In this document: positions 33,622 through 41,664 of the stretch, in pieces
How positions within the stretch are numbered: the first letter of the stretch is position 1
How the letters are laid out: each line of letters begins with the position of its first letter
Notes under the pieces: model-generated
What the model was told of the DNA's origin: nothing
The model's input: only the letters and a program-made list of their open reading frames with translations
Database searches by the model: none
DNA from: Spirochaetia bacterium
Lineage (GTDB): Bacteria; Spirochaetota; Leptospiria; Leptospirales; Leptonemataceae
NCBI GenBank assembly: GCA_009885105.1
Contig: VFLI01000067.1
Coordinates: forward strand, 1 to 49,482
Reading direction: 5' to 3'
Length of the DNA: 49,482 bases
Translations under genes and position numbers: made by a program

Positions 33622-34908
33622 CTACCGCTTTCCCATCTCGACGTAGTTGCGGCTCTGCGCGCCCGTGAATACCTGGCGTGGTCTGCCGATTTTGGTGTTC
33701 GGATTTTCAATCATTTCCTTCCACTGAGCGATCCAGCCCGGCATACGGCCCATTGCAAACATCACTGTAAACATTTCCGTCGGGATGCCGATCGCGCGAT
33801 AGATGATTCCAGAATAAAAATCCACATTCGGATACAGCTTTCTGTCCACAAAATACGAATCTGTCAGAGCGGCTTCTTCCAGCTTGCGCGCGATATCGAG
33901 CAGCGGATCCTGTTTGCCCATTTTTCTCAGAACATCGTCGCAGGCCTTTTTGATGATCACGGCGCGCGGATCGAAATTTTTGTAAACCCGGTGTCCGAAA
34001 CCCATCAGCCGAAAAGTGGAATTCTTGTCTTTTGCCAGCTGCACGAATTTGTTGACATCGCCGCCTTCATCGCGGATAATTTCCAGCATATCAATAACAG
34101 CCTGGTTTGCGCCGCCGTGCAGCGGTCCCCAGAGCGCGCAGATACCGCTGGCGATGGTGGCATAGAGATTCGCCCGGCTGGATCCCACAAGACGCACGGT
34201 CGATGTGGAACAGTTCTGTTCATGATCGGCATGCAGGATCAAGAGCAGGTCCAGCGCCTTCTCAACGAGAGGATCGACTTCATAGTCTTCTGCCGGAACG
34301 GAAAACATCATATTCAGAAAATTGCCCACATAGCTCAGTGAATTGCGCGGATAGACGAACGGCTGCCCGATCGACTTCTTGTGCGAGTAAGCGGCAATCG
34401 TCGGCGTTTTTGAAAGAAGGCGCGTCATGGAAATTTCGCGGTGACGCGGATTCAGCGGATCCGACGAATCGTTATAATATCCCGAGAGTGTGCATATCAT
34501 GGAACTGAGAATCGCCATTGGATGCGAATCCTTTGGGAAACCGTCGTAGAGACGTTTTAGATCTTCGTGGATCATCGTGTGCCGGACGACATTATTTCTG
34601 AAAATTTCAAACTGTTCCTTGTCCGGCAGCTCGCCGTATATTAAAAGATACGACACTTCCAGAAAGGTCGCTTTTTCCGCCAGCTGCTCGATCGGGTAGC
34701 CCCGGTAGCGCAGAATCCCTTTTTCACCGTCGAGAAAAGTTACATTGCTGGTGCACGAACCAGTATTCATGTACCCGTCGTCCATGGTGATCAATCCCGT
34801 ATCTCCCCTGAGACGGGAAATATCGAGAGCCTTCTCCCCTTCCGAGCCTGTAATTACAGGCATTTCTATTGTTTTATCACCGAATATTAGTTTGGCTGTT
34901 TCCGACAT
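33622..34908 (-). CDS. gltA: Citrate synthase
   Basis: 428 residues from the ATG at 34908, chosen because AGGTGG lies six bases upstream; the frame remains open to 34998. It condenses acetyl-CoA and oxaloacetate to citrate in the cytoplasm. Active-site motifs GPLHGGANQAV and MGFGHRVYKNFDPRA are intact, as is the ADHEQNCSTSTVR segment of hexameric bacterial enzymes. Length and N-terminal DGYMNTGSCTSNVTFLDG match the type II GltA branch. The 193-base gap to the divergent M20 gene should hold its promoter, with a TTGTCA-like -35 near 34990 but no good -10. Confidence 0.95.
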   Translation of the reverse strand: MSETAKLIFGDKTIEMPVITGSEGEKALDISRLRGDTGLITMDDGYMNTGSCTSNVTFLDGEKGILRYRGYPIEQLAEKATFLEVSYLLIYGELPDKEQFEIFRNNVVRHTMIHEDLKRLYDGFPKDSHPMAILSSMICTLSGYYNDSSDPLNPRHREISMTRLLSKTPTIAAYSHKKSIGQPFVYPRNSLSYVGNFLNMMFSVPAEDYEVDPLVEKALDLLLILHADHEQNCSTSTVRLVGSSRANLYATIASGICALWGPLHGGANQAVIDMLEIIRDEGGDVNKFVQLAKDKNSTFRLMGFGHRVYKNFDPRAVIIKKACDDVLRKMGKQDPLLDIARKLEEAALTDSYFVDRKLYPNVDFYSGIIYRAIGIPTEMFTVMFAMGRMPGWIAQWKEMIENPNTKIGRPRQVFTGAQSRNYVEMGKR

Positions 34909-35101
34909 AGTATTCCACCTGAATAGATAGGATTTCCCGGCTGATTTTTTGGCCGTATCTAACCTTACAATTGTTTCCGAGTAAAATCTGACAAGCATTA
35001 ATCAGGAGAAATGCACTGTGATTTACATCATGTTCCTGAGCCAGGCGTCATTTTAGAGTTGACTGTGCAAAGGCCGATTGAATGCTCCTGGCGAGGGTTC
35101 T

Positions 35102-36547
35102 ATGCGTAAAAAAATTGTTCTGAGTATTTCAACCATTCTTGCATTATTCCTTGCTTTTACATTCTTAAAAACAGAGAAAGGAATCAAAATTGCAGCGGCC
35201 GATACCATCAAGGCGGCCCCTGCCGCCGACTGGGCGGGTATGAAGAATTCCGCCGTCTCAGATCTCCGCGCTCTATTAAGAATACAATCAATACGGGGAA
35301 ACGAACTGGCCGTATGCAGACTGCTTCAGTCAATTCTGAAAAAAGAACAAATAGCTTCCCGGATCATTTCTTACCCCGGTAAGCCGGACCGCGCCAGTCT
35401 CATTGCGGAGCTTCCCGGATCCCAGCCGACCGGCGGCCTGATCCTGACCGGACATATGGATGTTGTTGAAGCGAATGCCGACGACTGGGATCATCCGCCG
35501 TACAGTGCGGATATGAGAGACGGACGTATTCACGGGCGCGGCGCGGTCGACATGAAAGGCATGCTCATGATGGAGCTGTATGCATTTTTATCAATTCATC
35601 GGGCCAAAATCCCGCTTAAAAGAAAACTGATGTTTCTGGCCATCGCCGACGAGGAGAGCCGCAGTATATTCGGAGCGCAGTTTCTGACGCAGAAGCATCC
35701 GGAAATCTTTACAGGGTACGAATATGTTCTGAACGAAGGCGGAATCGGCACGGTCGATGTGGCGGTGCCCGGAGCGAAAATCTTCAATCTTCAGTACGCA
35801 GAGAAAGGCCTGCTCTGGCTGAAACTCAAGTCGAAGGGAGACTCCGGCCACGGCAGCACGCCTCCCGTACATTACGCAGCTCTGGATCTGATGCATTTTT
35901 TCCAGGATCTTGAGAATATGGAAAAAGGAACTACGATAACGGATGAAACCGCCGCCTTCTTCTATCAGGTCGGCGAGGCCAGCAGCTTTCCGAATTCTTT
36001 CGTTCTGAAGCGGTCCCGCAATCCTCTGATCAAACCGCTTCTGGACGGATTCATCCAGTCGAACCGGCATCTTCGCGCAATGACCAGCAACACAAGAAGC
36101 TTCACCGGATTTCAGACAGAAGCTTCCGGCACAAATGTGATCGCAGCCAGAGCGGCCGGTAAAGTGGACATCCGCCTTCTACCCGGCGTGACTCCCGAGC
36201 AGTTCACGGAGCGTGTGAAAAAAATCGCCGAGCCGTACGGCATAGAAGTGGAAGTTGAAATTGCGGATCCTCCCACCGTTTCTCCGATTGACGGCGAGCT
36301 TTTTCAGGTTCTGGCGAGAGTGGCGATGAACAATGTTCCGGGATCGCATGTCACGCCGTTTCTTTCCCCGGGCACAACCGATTCCACATATCTTCGCCGC
36401 CTGGGATTGAAATGCTACGGACTGATTCCAGGAATTTTCACTTCCGATGACATCGACGGCATGCACGGCAAAAACGAGAGCATTACGGTGGACAACCTGA
36501 TGCTGGGCATGAAAATAATTTACGAGACGATAGCCGCAATGAACTGA
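35102..36547 (+). CDS. M20-family metallopeptidase (exported or membrane-anchored)
   Basis: 481 residues from the ATG at 35102, which has GAGGG about six bases before it; an upstream in-frame ATG at 35078 lacks one. A hydrophobic anchor lies at about 6-24. The dinuclear zinc site is readable: GHMDVVEA, GRGAVDMKGM, ADEESRS, and a C-terminal GMHGKNES His. The lid domain (about 240-350) includes KGDSGHGSTPP. M20 members hydrolyse peptides, acyl-amino acids or dipeptides; the anchor suggests work in the periplasm. Followed by the MBOAT gene with a 72-base gap. Confidence 0.88.
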   Translation: MRKKIVLSISTILALFLAFTFLKTEKGIKIAAADTIKAAPAADWAGMKNSAVSDLRALLRIQSIRGNELAVCRLLQSILKKEQIASRIISYPGKPDRASLIAELPGSQPTGGLILTGHMDVVEANADDWDHPPYSADMRDGRIHGRGAVDMKGMLMMELYAFLSIHRAKIPLKRKLMFLAIADEESRSIFGAQFLTQKHPEIFTGYEYVLNEGGIGTVDVAVPGAKIFNLQYAEKGLLWLKLKSKGDSGHGSTPPVHYAALDLMHFFQDLENMEKGTTITDETAAFFYQVGEASSFPNSFVLKRSRNPLIKPLLDGFIQSNRHLRAMTSNTRSFTGFQTEASGTNVIAARAAGKVDIRLLPGVTPEQFTERVKKIAEPYGIEVEVEIADPPTVSPIDGELFQVLARVAMNNVPGSHVTPFLSPGTTDSTYLRRLGLKCYGLIPGIFTSDDIDGMHGKNESITVDNLMLGMKIIYETIAAMN

Positions 36548-36619
36548 AGACATTGGCCGGAAATTAATCCGGAAAAGTTTCCGGATATCCGGTGAATTTT
36601 ACGGCGCAGTTTTTATTTC

Positions 36620-38041
36620 ATGCTTTTCAACACGTTAGACTTTCTGATTTTTTTTGCCGCCGTGGCGGCTGTATTCGCGGCTGTCGGCCGGAAATACCGG
36701 CGTTATGTGCTCCTGGCCGCTTCATTATTTTTCTACGGCTATTTTGATGTTCGCATTCTGGCGCTTCTGGTTCTTACGGTTTTCATCAATTTTCTGGCCG
36801 TGGACCGTATGCATCGCTCAGAATCAGCCAGGAACAAAAAAATATTTCTGGGTTTGTGCCTGGCTGCGAATCTCGGATTCCTTCTGTTCTTTAAATTCTT
36901 TGGATTCCTGTCTCAGCTGGCGGCTCGCGCGGCCGAGATTACCGGCCGGCCCGGCGCTATACCCGTATTTGAAATTCTGCTGCCGGCCGGAATCAGTTTT
37001 TATACATTTCAGATCATTTCCTATGCGGTTGACGTATACCGGGGCATACTTCCTCCGGAAAATTCTTTCGTTAATTTATTGTTATTTATTACTTATTTTC
37101 CCAAGTTGACAGCCGGCCCGATCGAAAGGGCGTCCAGGCTTCTTCCCGTCCTTAGTTCGCCGCCGCTGCCGTCCCGCGATCAGGTTGCGTCCGGACTGGC
37201 TCTGGCCGCCTGGGGAATCTTCAAAAAGGCATACATCGCGGACAACCTTTCGCCGATCGTGAATTCGGCCCTGACACCGGGAGCGCATCTGCCGTCGCTT
37301 TCCATGAGTCTGGGAGCTATTCTCTTTGCGGCGCAGATCTACGCTGATTTTTCCGGCTACACAGATGTGGCGCGGGGAATTTCGCGCCTGTTTGGAATCG
37401 AACTGGTTCTGAATTTCAATCTTCCTTTTCTTTCGCCAAATCCCGGCGATTTCTGGCGGAGGTGGCACATAACAGTCGGGGCTTTTTTCCGGGACTACAT
37501 CTACATCCCGCTTGGCGGCAGCCGGTACGGCATATTCCGTCACAACCTGAATATTGTCATCGTCTGGTTTCTGGGCGGACTCTGGCACGGCGCGAGCGTT
37601 GGTTTCTTTGTCTGGGGACTCTACTGCGGATTTCTAATTGTCCTGTATAACATCTGCTCGCCGTGGATTGAAAAGATCGCAGCAAGAGGACCGGCCTGGG
37701 ACAGAAGCCTCATCATACTCGGACGAATCTACACTTTCATCACATTTTCACACGGACTGCTTCTTTTTCGCGTAGTATCAATCGCGCATTTGAAGGAAGT
37801 GGCTTCCCTGCTTGTTCCCGACGTTTCTGCCGGATGGGTTTCACCGATCGTTGTTTTCCAGGCGCTGTTCTATCTCTGGCCTCTCATTGTTATGCAGATC
37901 GCACAGGCCTTTCGCGGAGAAATGGAAATTCTTCCGAAGCTTCCCGCCGGCATGAAATTGATTGTCTTCACAGCCGGCGCTGCGCTGTTTCTGTTATTCG
38001 GCGCCTTTCACTCAGATCGATTTTTTTACTTCCAATTCTAG
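36620..38041 (+). CDS. MBOAT-family O-acyltransferase (AlgI/DltB-like)
   Basis: 473 residues with about ten membrane helices. Family landmarks are FPKLTAGPIERA, PGDFWRRWHITVGAFFRDYIYIPLGGS (His283) and GGLWHGAS with catalytic His323. Members such as AlgI and DltB move acetyl or alanyl groups across the membrane to polysaccharides or lipids. The usual partner (AlgJ/AlgX-like SGNH protein) is not next to it, so the acceptor is unknown. Its TAG shares bases with the TAG of the convergent zinc-finger/histone gene (38038-38041). Confidence 0.92.
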   Translation: MLFNTLDFLIFFAAVAAVFAAVGRKYRRYVLLAASLFFYGYFDVRILALLVLTVFINFLAVDRMHRSESARNKKIFLGLCLAANLGFLLFFKFFGFLSQLAARAAEITGRPGAIPVFEILLPAGISFYTFQIISYAVDVYRGILPPENSFVNLLLFITYFPKLTAGPIERASRLLPVLSSPPLPSRDQVASGLALAAWGIFKKAYIADNLSPIVNSALTPGAHLPSLSMSLGAILFAAQIYADFSGYTDVARGISRLFGIELVLNFNLPFLSPNPGDFWRRWHITVGAFFRDYIYIPLGGSRYGIFRHNLNIVIVWFLGGLWHGASVGFFVWGLYCGFLIVLYNICSPWIEKIAARGPAWDRSLIILGRIYTFITFSHGLLLFRVVSIAHLKEVASLLVPDVSAGWVSPIVVFQALFYLWPLIVMQIAQAFRGEMEILPKLPAGMKLIVFTAGAALFLLFGAFHSDRFFYFQF

Positions 38042-38691
38042 GCGTCCCGATCGAGTTTTATGTCGCGAGCCATTACGGTTTTGCGGCCGTCAAGTTTTGC
38101 GCGGTCCACAGCTGCATTGCAAGCCTGAACAATGAGGTCTGTCAGCGGCTGCATCACATCCGCGGAAGTGTTGAGTCCCGAGTTCTCCTGAATATATTTT
38201 TTGACTTTCGATGCAACGACAAGAATGTCTGTTGTGCCGGTCTGTTTGTCCATATTTGCTTCCTTCCCGGGTGAACGGGCCTCCGGTTTTTGAATTCGAT
38301 CCGATTGAGATAATACAGGCTTTGTGATTTCCGCAGCCAGAACCCGGTCCGGATGCGCCGGCGCCTTTTCCTCAATCGCAGCGCCGCTGCGATGACGGTA
38401 GATTTCGTTATGCACACTCCAGCATTCAAAACGGCAGAACTGATTGGGCGCCGATTTTGAATTGCAGGTAGATACAGAACATGTGTAATAGAGGGCTCCT
38501 GTAAAAATTGGTTTCTTACAGGAGCTGCATTTTCTCCAGACCTCGGCCATCCGTCCATATGCCGTAATGTCCGGAGAATCGCAATTTATTTTTTTACATG
38601 CTAGAAAATCATACCCCCCGGAATATTCTTGAAGCCGCTGATGGATATCCACAGCCTCTTCTTCGTCAGTCGCCGAGAGTTTGGTGTCCAT
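38038..38691 (-). CDS. ZZ-type zinc-finger / histone-fold fusion protein
   Basis: 217 residues in three parts. Residues about 30-105 are a Cys/His-rich module: Cys32, Cys37, then WRKCSSCKKPI (Cys55, Cys58), YYTCSVSTC (Cys71, Cys76), FCRFECWSVH (Cys86, Cys90, His94) and His100, a ZZ-like zinc-finger pattern. Residues 106-150 are a Pro/Glu/Ala linker. Residues about 154-214 read as a histone fold: KVKKYIQENSG, then SADVMQPLTDLIVQAC and AKLDGRKTVMARDIK, the helix-loop-helix order of archaeal histones. It fits the 'ZZ histone' class described for bacteria. Expected to bind DNA in the cytoplasm. The first ATG has no ribosome site; see the internal start at 38253. Confidence 0.8.
   Translation of the reverse strand: MDTKLSATDEEEAVDIHQRLQEYSGGYDFLACKKINCDSPDITAYGRMAEVWRKCSSCKKPIFTGALYYTCSVSTCNSKSAPNQFCRFECWSVHNEIYRHRSGAAIEEKAPAHPDRVLAAEITKPVLSQSDRIQKPEARSPGKEANMDKQTGTTDILVVASKVKKYIQENSGLNTSADVMQPLTDLIVQACNAAVDRAKLDGRKTVMARDIKLDRDA
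38253..38265 (-). other. Internal ribosome site and ATG for a possible free histone
   Basis: Inside the zinc-finger/histone gene the minus strand reads AAGGAAGCAAAT directly before the ATG of Met147 (38253-38251). This is a better Shine-Dalgarno arrangement than at the first start (38691), which has none. Starting here would give a 71-residue protein made only of the histone fold, about the size of stand-alone bacterial histones. Confidence 0.45.
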
Positions 38692-38720
38692 TATGATTGT
38701 TGATCTATAATTTGATGGGT

Positions 38721-38818
38721 GCCGCTTTCCTCCCCGCGAACAGGCGTCAGGATGACGCCGCGCTGCAACCTGGACAGGGATGTCCAGCAGTTGGAGCGGA
38801 GCGGGAGGGGAGAGCGGC
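38721..38818. repeat. Nested inverted repeats (three-way-junction-like) between glnA and the histone gene
   Basis: An outer pair (38721-38737 with 38801-38818, starting GCCGCT and ending AGCGGC, pyrimidine-rich against purine-rich) encloses two hairpins. Hairpin A is GGCGTCA-GGA-TGACGCC (38743-38759). Hairpin B is CAAC-CTGGACA-GGGA-TGTCCAG-CA-GTTG (38766-38793). It fills most of the 146-base gap after the glnA stop and before the histone-gene start, both on the minus strand. It could stop glnA transcripts, control the histone gene leader, or be a REP-like element; no T run follows. Confidence 0.5.
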
Positions 38819-38837
38819 GCCTGTCAATACCACGAAT

Positions 38838-40265
38838 CTAACAATCGTAATACAAGACAAACTCATAGGGATGCGGCCTGGTGTTCACGATCTGTTCGAT
38901 CTCATTCCGCTTGTAGGCGATGTAGTTATCGATAAAATCTTTATCGAACACGCCGCCGGCTGTCAGCCAGTCATTGTCTGTTTCCAGCGCGTCGAGAACC
39001 TTTGTCAGATTTGTCGGCACAGATTTCAGTTTGGCCTTCTGCTCCGGCGTTGCATCGTACAGATTGAAATCCGCCGGTTCGCCCGGATCCGTCTTTTTCT
39101 GCACGCCGTCCAGGCCCGCCATGAGCATCGCGGCAAAAGCAATGTACGGATTGCACGCCGGATCCGGCGTGCGAAATTCAATGCGCCGGGCCTTGTCGCC
39201 GTGCACGGCCACCGGAATCCGGATAGACGCAGAACGATTTCGCGCGGAATACACAAGATTCACCGGCGCCTCGAATCCCGGAACCAGACGTTTGAAGCTG
39301 TTTGTCGTGGGATTCGTGAAGGCCAGGAGCGCCGGGCCGTGATTCAGTATCCCGCCGATGTAATTCATCGCCATATCCGACATATGCGCGTATCCTTTTC
39401 CGGCAAAAAGATTTTTTCCGCCGGACCAGAGCGACTGGTGCGTGTGCATTCCGGAACCGTTATCGCCGAACAGCGGTTTGGGCATGAATGTCGCTGTCAT
39501 ACCGTGTTTTTTCGCGACGTTTTTCACAACATACTTATACAGAAGCATTTTGTCGGCCATCGCCAGACCTTCATCCACGACAATGTTGATTTCCTGCTGA
39601 CCCGCATTGGCCACTTCATGGTGATGTTTTTCCGTGGCGATTCCCAGACTCTCCATCATGGAAAGCATTTCACTTCGTATGTCCTGAAAAACGTCGCTGG
39701 GAGGAAGCGGAAAGTATCCCTCTTTCAGACGGATTTTATAACCCAGGTTCGGCTTCTCATCGGCGCCCATATTCCATTTTGCATCGACGGAATCGATGAA
39801 GTAAAAACCCTGATTCATCACCTGATCAAAACGCACGTCGCTGAAAATAAAAAATTCCGCTTCCGGACCGAAAAAGGCTGTCTCCGCGATGCCGGTTTTT
39901 TTCAGATAGGCCAGCGCTTTTTTGAGAATGTGACGCGGGTCGCGGCTGTAGGGTTTCGGCACGTCGCCTGGTTCGCATATGTCCGCAATGACCGCCAGAG
40001 TTTTGTGCTCGAAAAAAGGATCCACGCATGCTGTGGTTGCATCCAGCACAGCCAGCATATCTGATTCATTGATCGCCTTCCAACCGCGAATCGACGAACC
40101 GTCGAATCCAATGCCCTCTTTAAAATCGTCCACGCTGATCGAGTGCAGCGGCATGGTAAAGTGCTGCATGATTCCCAGCATGTCCGTAAAACGAATGTCG
40201 ACGAACTGTATCTTCTCGGAATTGGCCCAGATCAACAGTTCTTTGGGTGTTTTTGGTATAGCCAT
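38838..40265 (-). CDS. glnA: Glutamine synthetase, type I
   Basis: 475 residues. It makes glutamine from glutamate, ammonia and ATP in the cytoplasm. GS motifs are clear: GFDGSSIRGW, FFGPEAEFFIF, EVANAGQQEIN, the ATP-binding KPLFGDNGSGMHTHQSLW, and NRSASIRIP. The adenylylation loop NLYDATPEQ keeps the Tyr modified by GlnE in GSI-beta enzymes, so control by adenylylation is likely. AGGAG lies eight bases before the ATG. The 170-base gap upstream should hold the promoter; I could not fit a sigma-54 site. No glnB or glnE nearby. Confidence 0.96.
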   Translation of the reverse strand: MAIPKTPKELLIWANSEKIQFVDIRFTDMLGIMQHFTMPLHSISVDDFKEGIGFDGSSIRGWKAINESDMLAVLDATTACVDPFFEHKTLAVIADICEPGDVPKPYSRDPRHILKKALAYLKKTGIAETAFFGPEAEFFIFSDVRFDQVMNQGFYFIDSVDAKWNMGADEKPNLGYKIRLKEGYFPLPPSDVFQDIRSEMLSMMESLGIATEKHHHEVANAGQQEINIVVDEGLAMADKMLLYKYVVKNVAKKHGMTATFMPKPLFGDNGSGMHTHQSLWSGGKNLFAGKGYAHMSDMAMNYIGGILNHGPALLAFTNPTTNSFKRLVPGFEAPVNLVYSARNRSASIRIPVAVHGDKARRIEFRTPDPACNPYIAFAAMLMAGLDGVQKKTDPGEPADFNLYDATPEQKAKLKSVPTNLTKVLDALETDNDWLTAGGVFDKDFIDNYIAYKRNEIEQIVNTRPHPYEFVLYYDC

Positions 40266-40435
40266 ATTATGGTACTCCTGAATTTTTTATCTATTCCGAC
40301 TGAATTCGGATGCAACCGGCAATTCCGACGGAGAAAATCGAAAATTGATTTGCAATTCCTGTACCCGGCTTAATGCTTAATTAGCTGCCTGGTTTAAAGG
40401 CGTACTGCTATAATAGGGGGAGATCCGCGTACAAA

Positions 40436-41212
40436 TTAAGCGTCCGATTCGACAGCCAGAAAAAGACTGCTGGCAATCAATATCTGTGCCAGTATGTAAG
40501 AGATCCAGATCGTCTGCGTTACTATCAGCGATCGGGGCTCAATAATATACAGCGCTATCAGAGAATCGGAAATAACAAAGAGCCAGCCGCCCAGAGCGAT
40601 TCGCATGCCTTCTTTTTTCCAGACGATCGGCATCTGCACGGCCGCAAGCATCATAAGAGAAACAATCAGAGCATAGGGAAACGACAGGATTTTTATCAGC
40701 TGCGACGCATGATCCGATATCACCGCATTCCAGAGCGCTACGGCCGCAATAGGCGCCAGGATCACAGTGATCCAGATTCTCTTTTTAGCAATGTGCCCCG
40801 GTTTGCCGGATGCATCCGGCTCCGGAGTCATCAGAATGAAGGCTCGTATATAGAGGTAATGCGCGAATGCAAACGGCAGTATCGAAATCAATTTCTGCGG
40901 CTCGATGATAAAACCCAGATAGAACAGTTCGCTGTTTATCAGATCTCCGGCCAGCGACGAAACAAGAGCCAGCCGGATAAAAAATGAAATGCGTTTCCAG
41001 GTTTCCCGGTCGAGATAGCGGATCTCCGGCGATTCAGAGATTTTTCTGTGAGTCAGATAGGTGAGAAAAATGAGCGCTGCCATCTGGGAAAGATGGAAAA
41101 TAGGATAGCCCTTCCCATGGAGATAGTCCATGCCCGGAGTCAGAAATACCGCAATTTCCGCTCCCAGAATCAGGAGTGCAAAAAACATATTGGCCTTTAT
41201 CAACGGATTCAT
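40436..41212 (-). CDS. YhhN/TMEM86-family membrane protein
   Basis: 258 residues with about eight hydrophobic helices. The conserved YhhN features are seen: SSLAGDLI in the middle, AHYLYIRAF, and the end GGWLFVISDSLIALYII ... WISYILAQILIASSLF. Eukaryotic relatives hydrolyse lysoplasmalogen; the bacterial role is mostly unknown. Divergent from the Cys-rich gene at 41343; a GCACA/TGTGC inverted repeat (about 41224-41238) lies in the gap. Confidence 0.85.
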   Translation of the reverse strand: MNPLIKANMFFALLILGAEIAVFLTPGMDYLHGKGYPIFHLSQMAALIFLTYLTHRKISESPEIRYLDRETWKRISFFIRLALVSSLAGDLINSELFYLGFIIEPQKLISILPFAFAHYLYIRAFILMTPEPDASGKPGHIAKKRIWITVILAPIAAVALWNAVISDHASQLIKILSFPYALIVSLMMLAAVQMPIVWKKEGMRIALGGWLFVISDSLIALYIIEPRSLIVTQTIWISYILAQILIASSLFLAVESDA

Positions 41213-41342
41213 AGCGCATTTTGCACAGGAATTGTGCTTTTCCCCAGGGAATTGTTAAAAATATAGTGCGTTAAATCAAACCTTTTGGGCCTTCTGTCAA
41301 TCTAATAATACAACAGAACACGATTCTGTCTGGAAAAGAGAT

Positions 41343-41648
41343 ATGAAACACAAACACTATGGAAAATTTATCATCACCGCAGTACTTGCGCTGATGATCA
41401 GCACACTGGCAGGGAATCTTTACAGTAACAACTGCCAGGCCGCCTGCAACCTGTATGTCAGGTGCGTGGGAGAAATGAACCATAGGCAGCCAACCGCCGA
41501 TGAGCGAAGCAAGCTCACCGCAGGGTGTATGAACACCTGCGCCAGGAGACCCACGGAAACACTCGGATGCTACCGTCAGGCCGCTGCCGCGCCGAATTCC
41601 TGCGGACAGTACTACACCTGTCTTCTGAAATACACGAATTCGAGATAG
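41343..41648 (+). CDS. Small secreted eight-cysteine protein
   Basis: 101 residues. The N-terminal signal (about 8-27) is followed by eight Cys (31, 35, 41, 62, 66, 76, 87, 93), all even-numbered for four disulfides. Two CX3C motifs (CQAAC, CMNTC) form a twin pattern reminiscent of helical-hairpin disulfide proteins. The motif ADERSKLTAGCMNTCARR resembles small Cys-rich proteins of leptospires; I do not know a function. It ends 17 bases before the convergent TPR gene stop. Confidence 0.75.
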   Translation: MKHKHYGKFIITAVLALMISTLAGNLYSNNCQAACNLYVRCVGEMNHRQPTADERSKLTAGCMNTCARRPTETLGCYRQAAAAPNSCGQYYTCLLKYTNSR

Positions 41649-41664
41649 ACTCGCGAAAGGGGCT

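Noticed and set aside
38721..38818. Integron attC site
   Set aside because: Nested inverted repeats recall attC, but the GTTRRRY/RYYYAAC core sites are not properly placed and no integrase or cassette array is present.
40266..40435. Sigma-54 promoter upstream of glnA
   Set aside because: A GG...TTGC-like sequence exists on the minus strand near 40310, but the GG-to-GC spacing is one base too long for a standard -24/-12 element.
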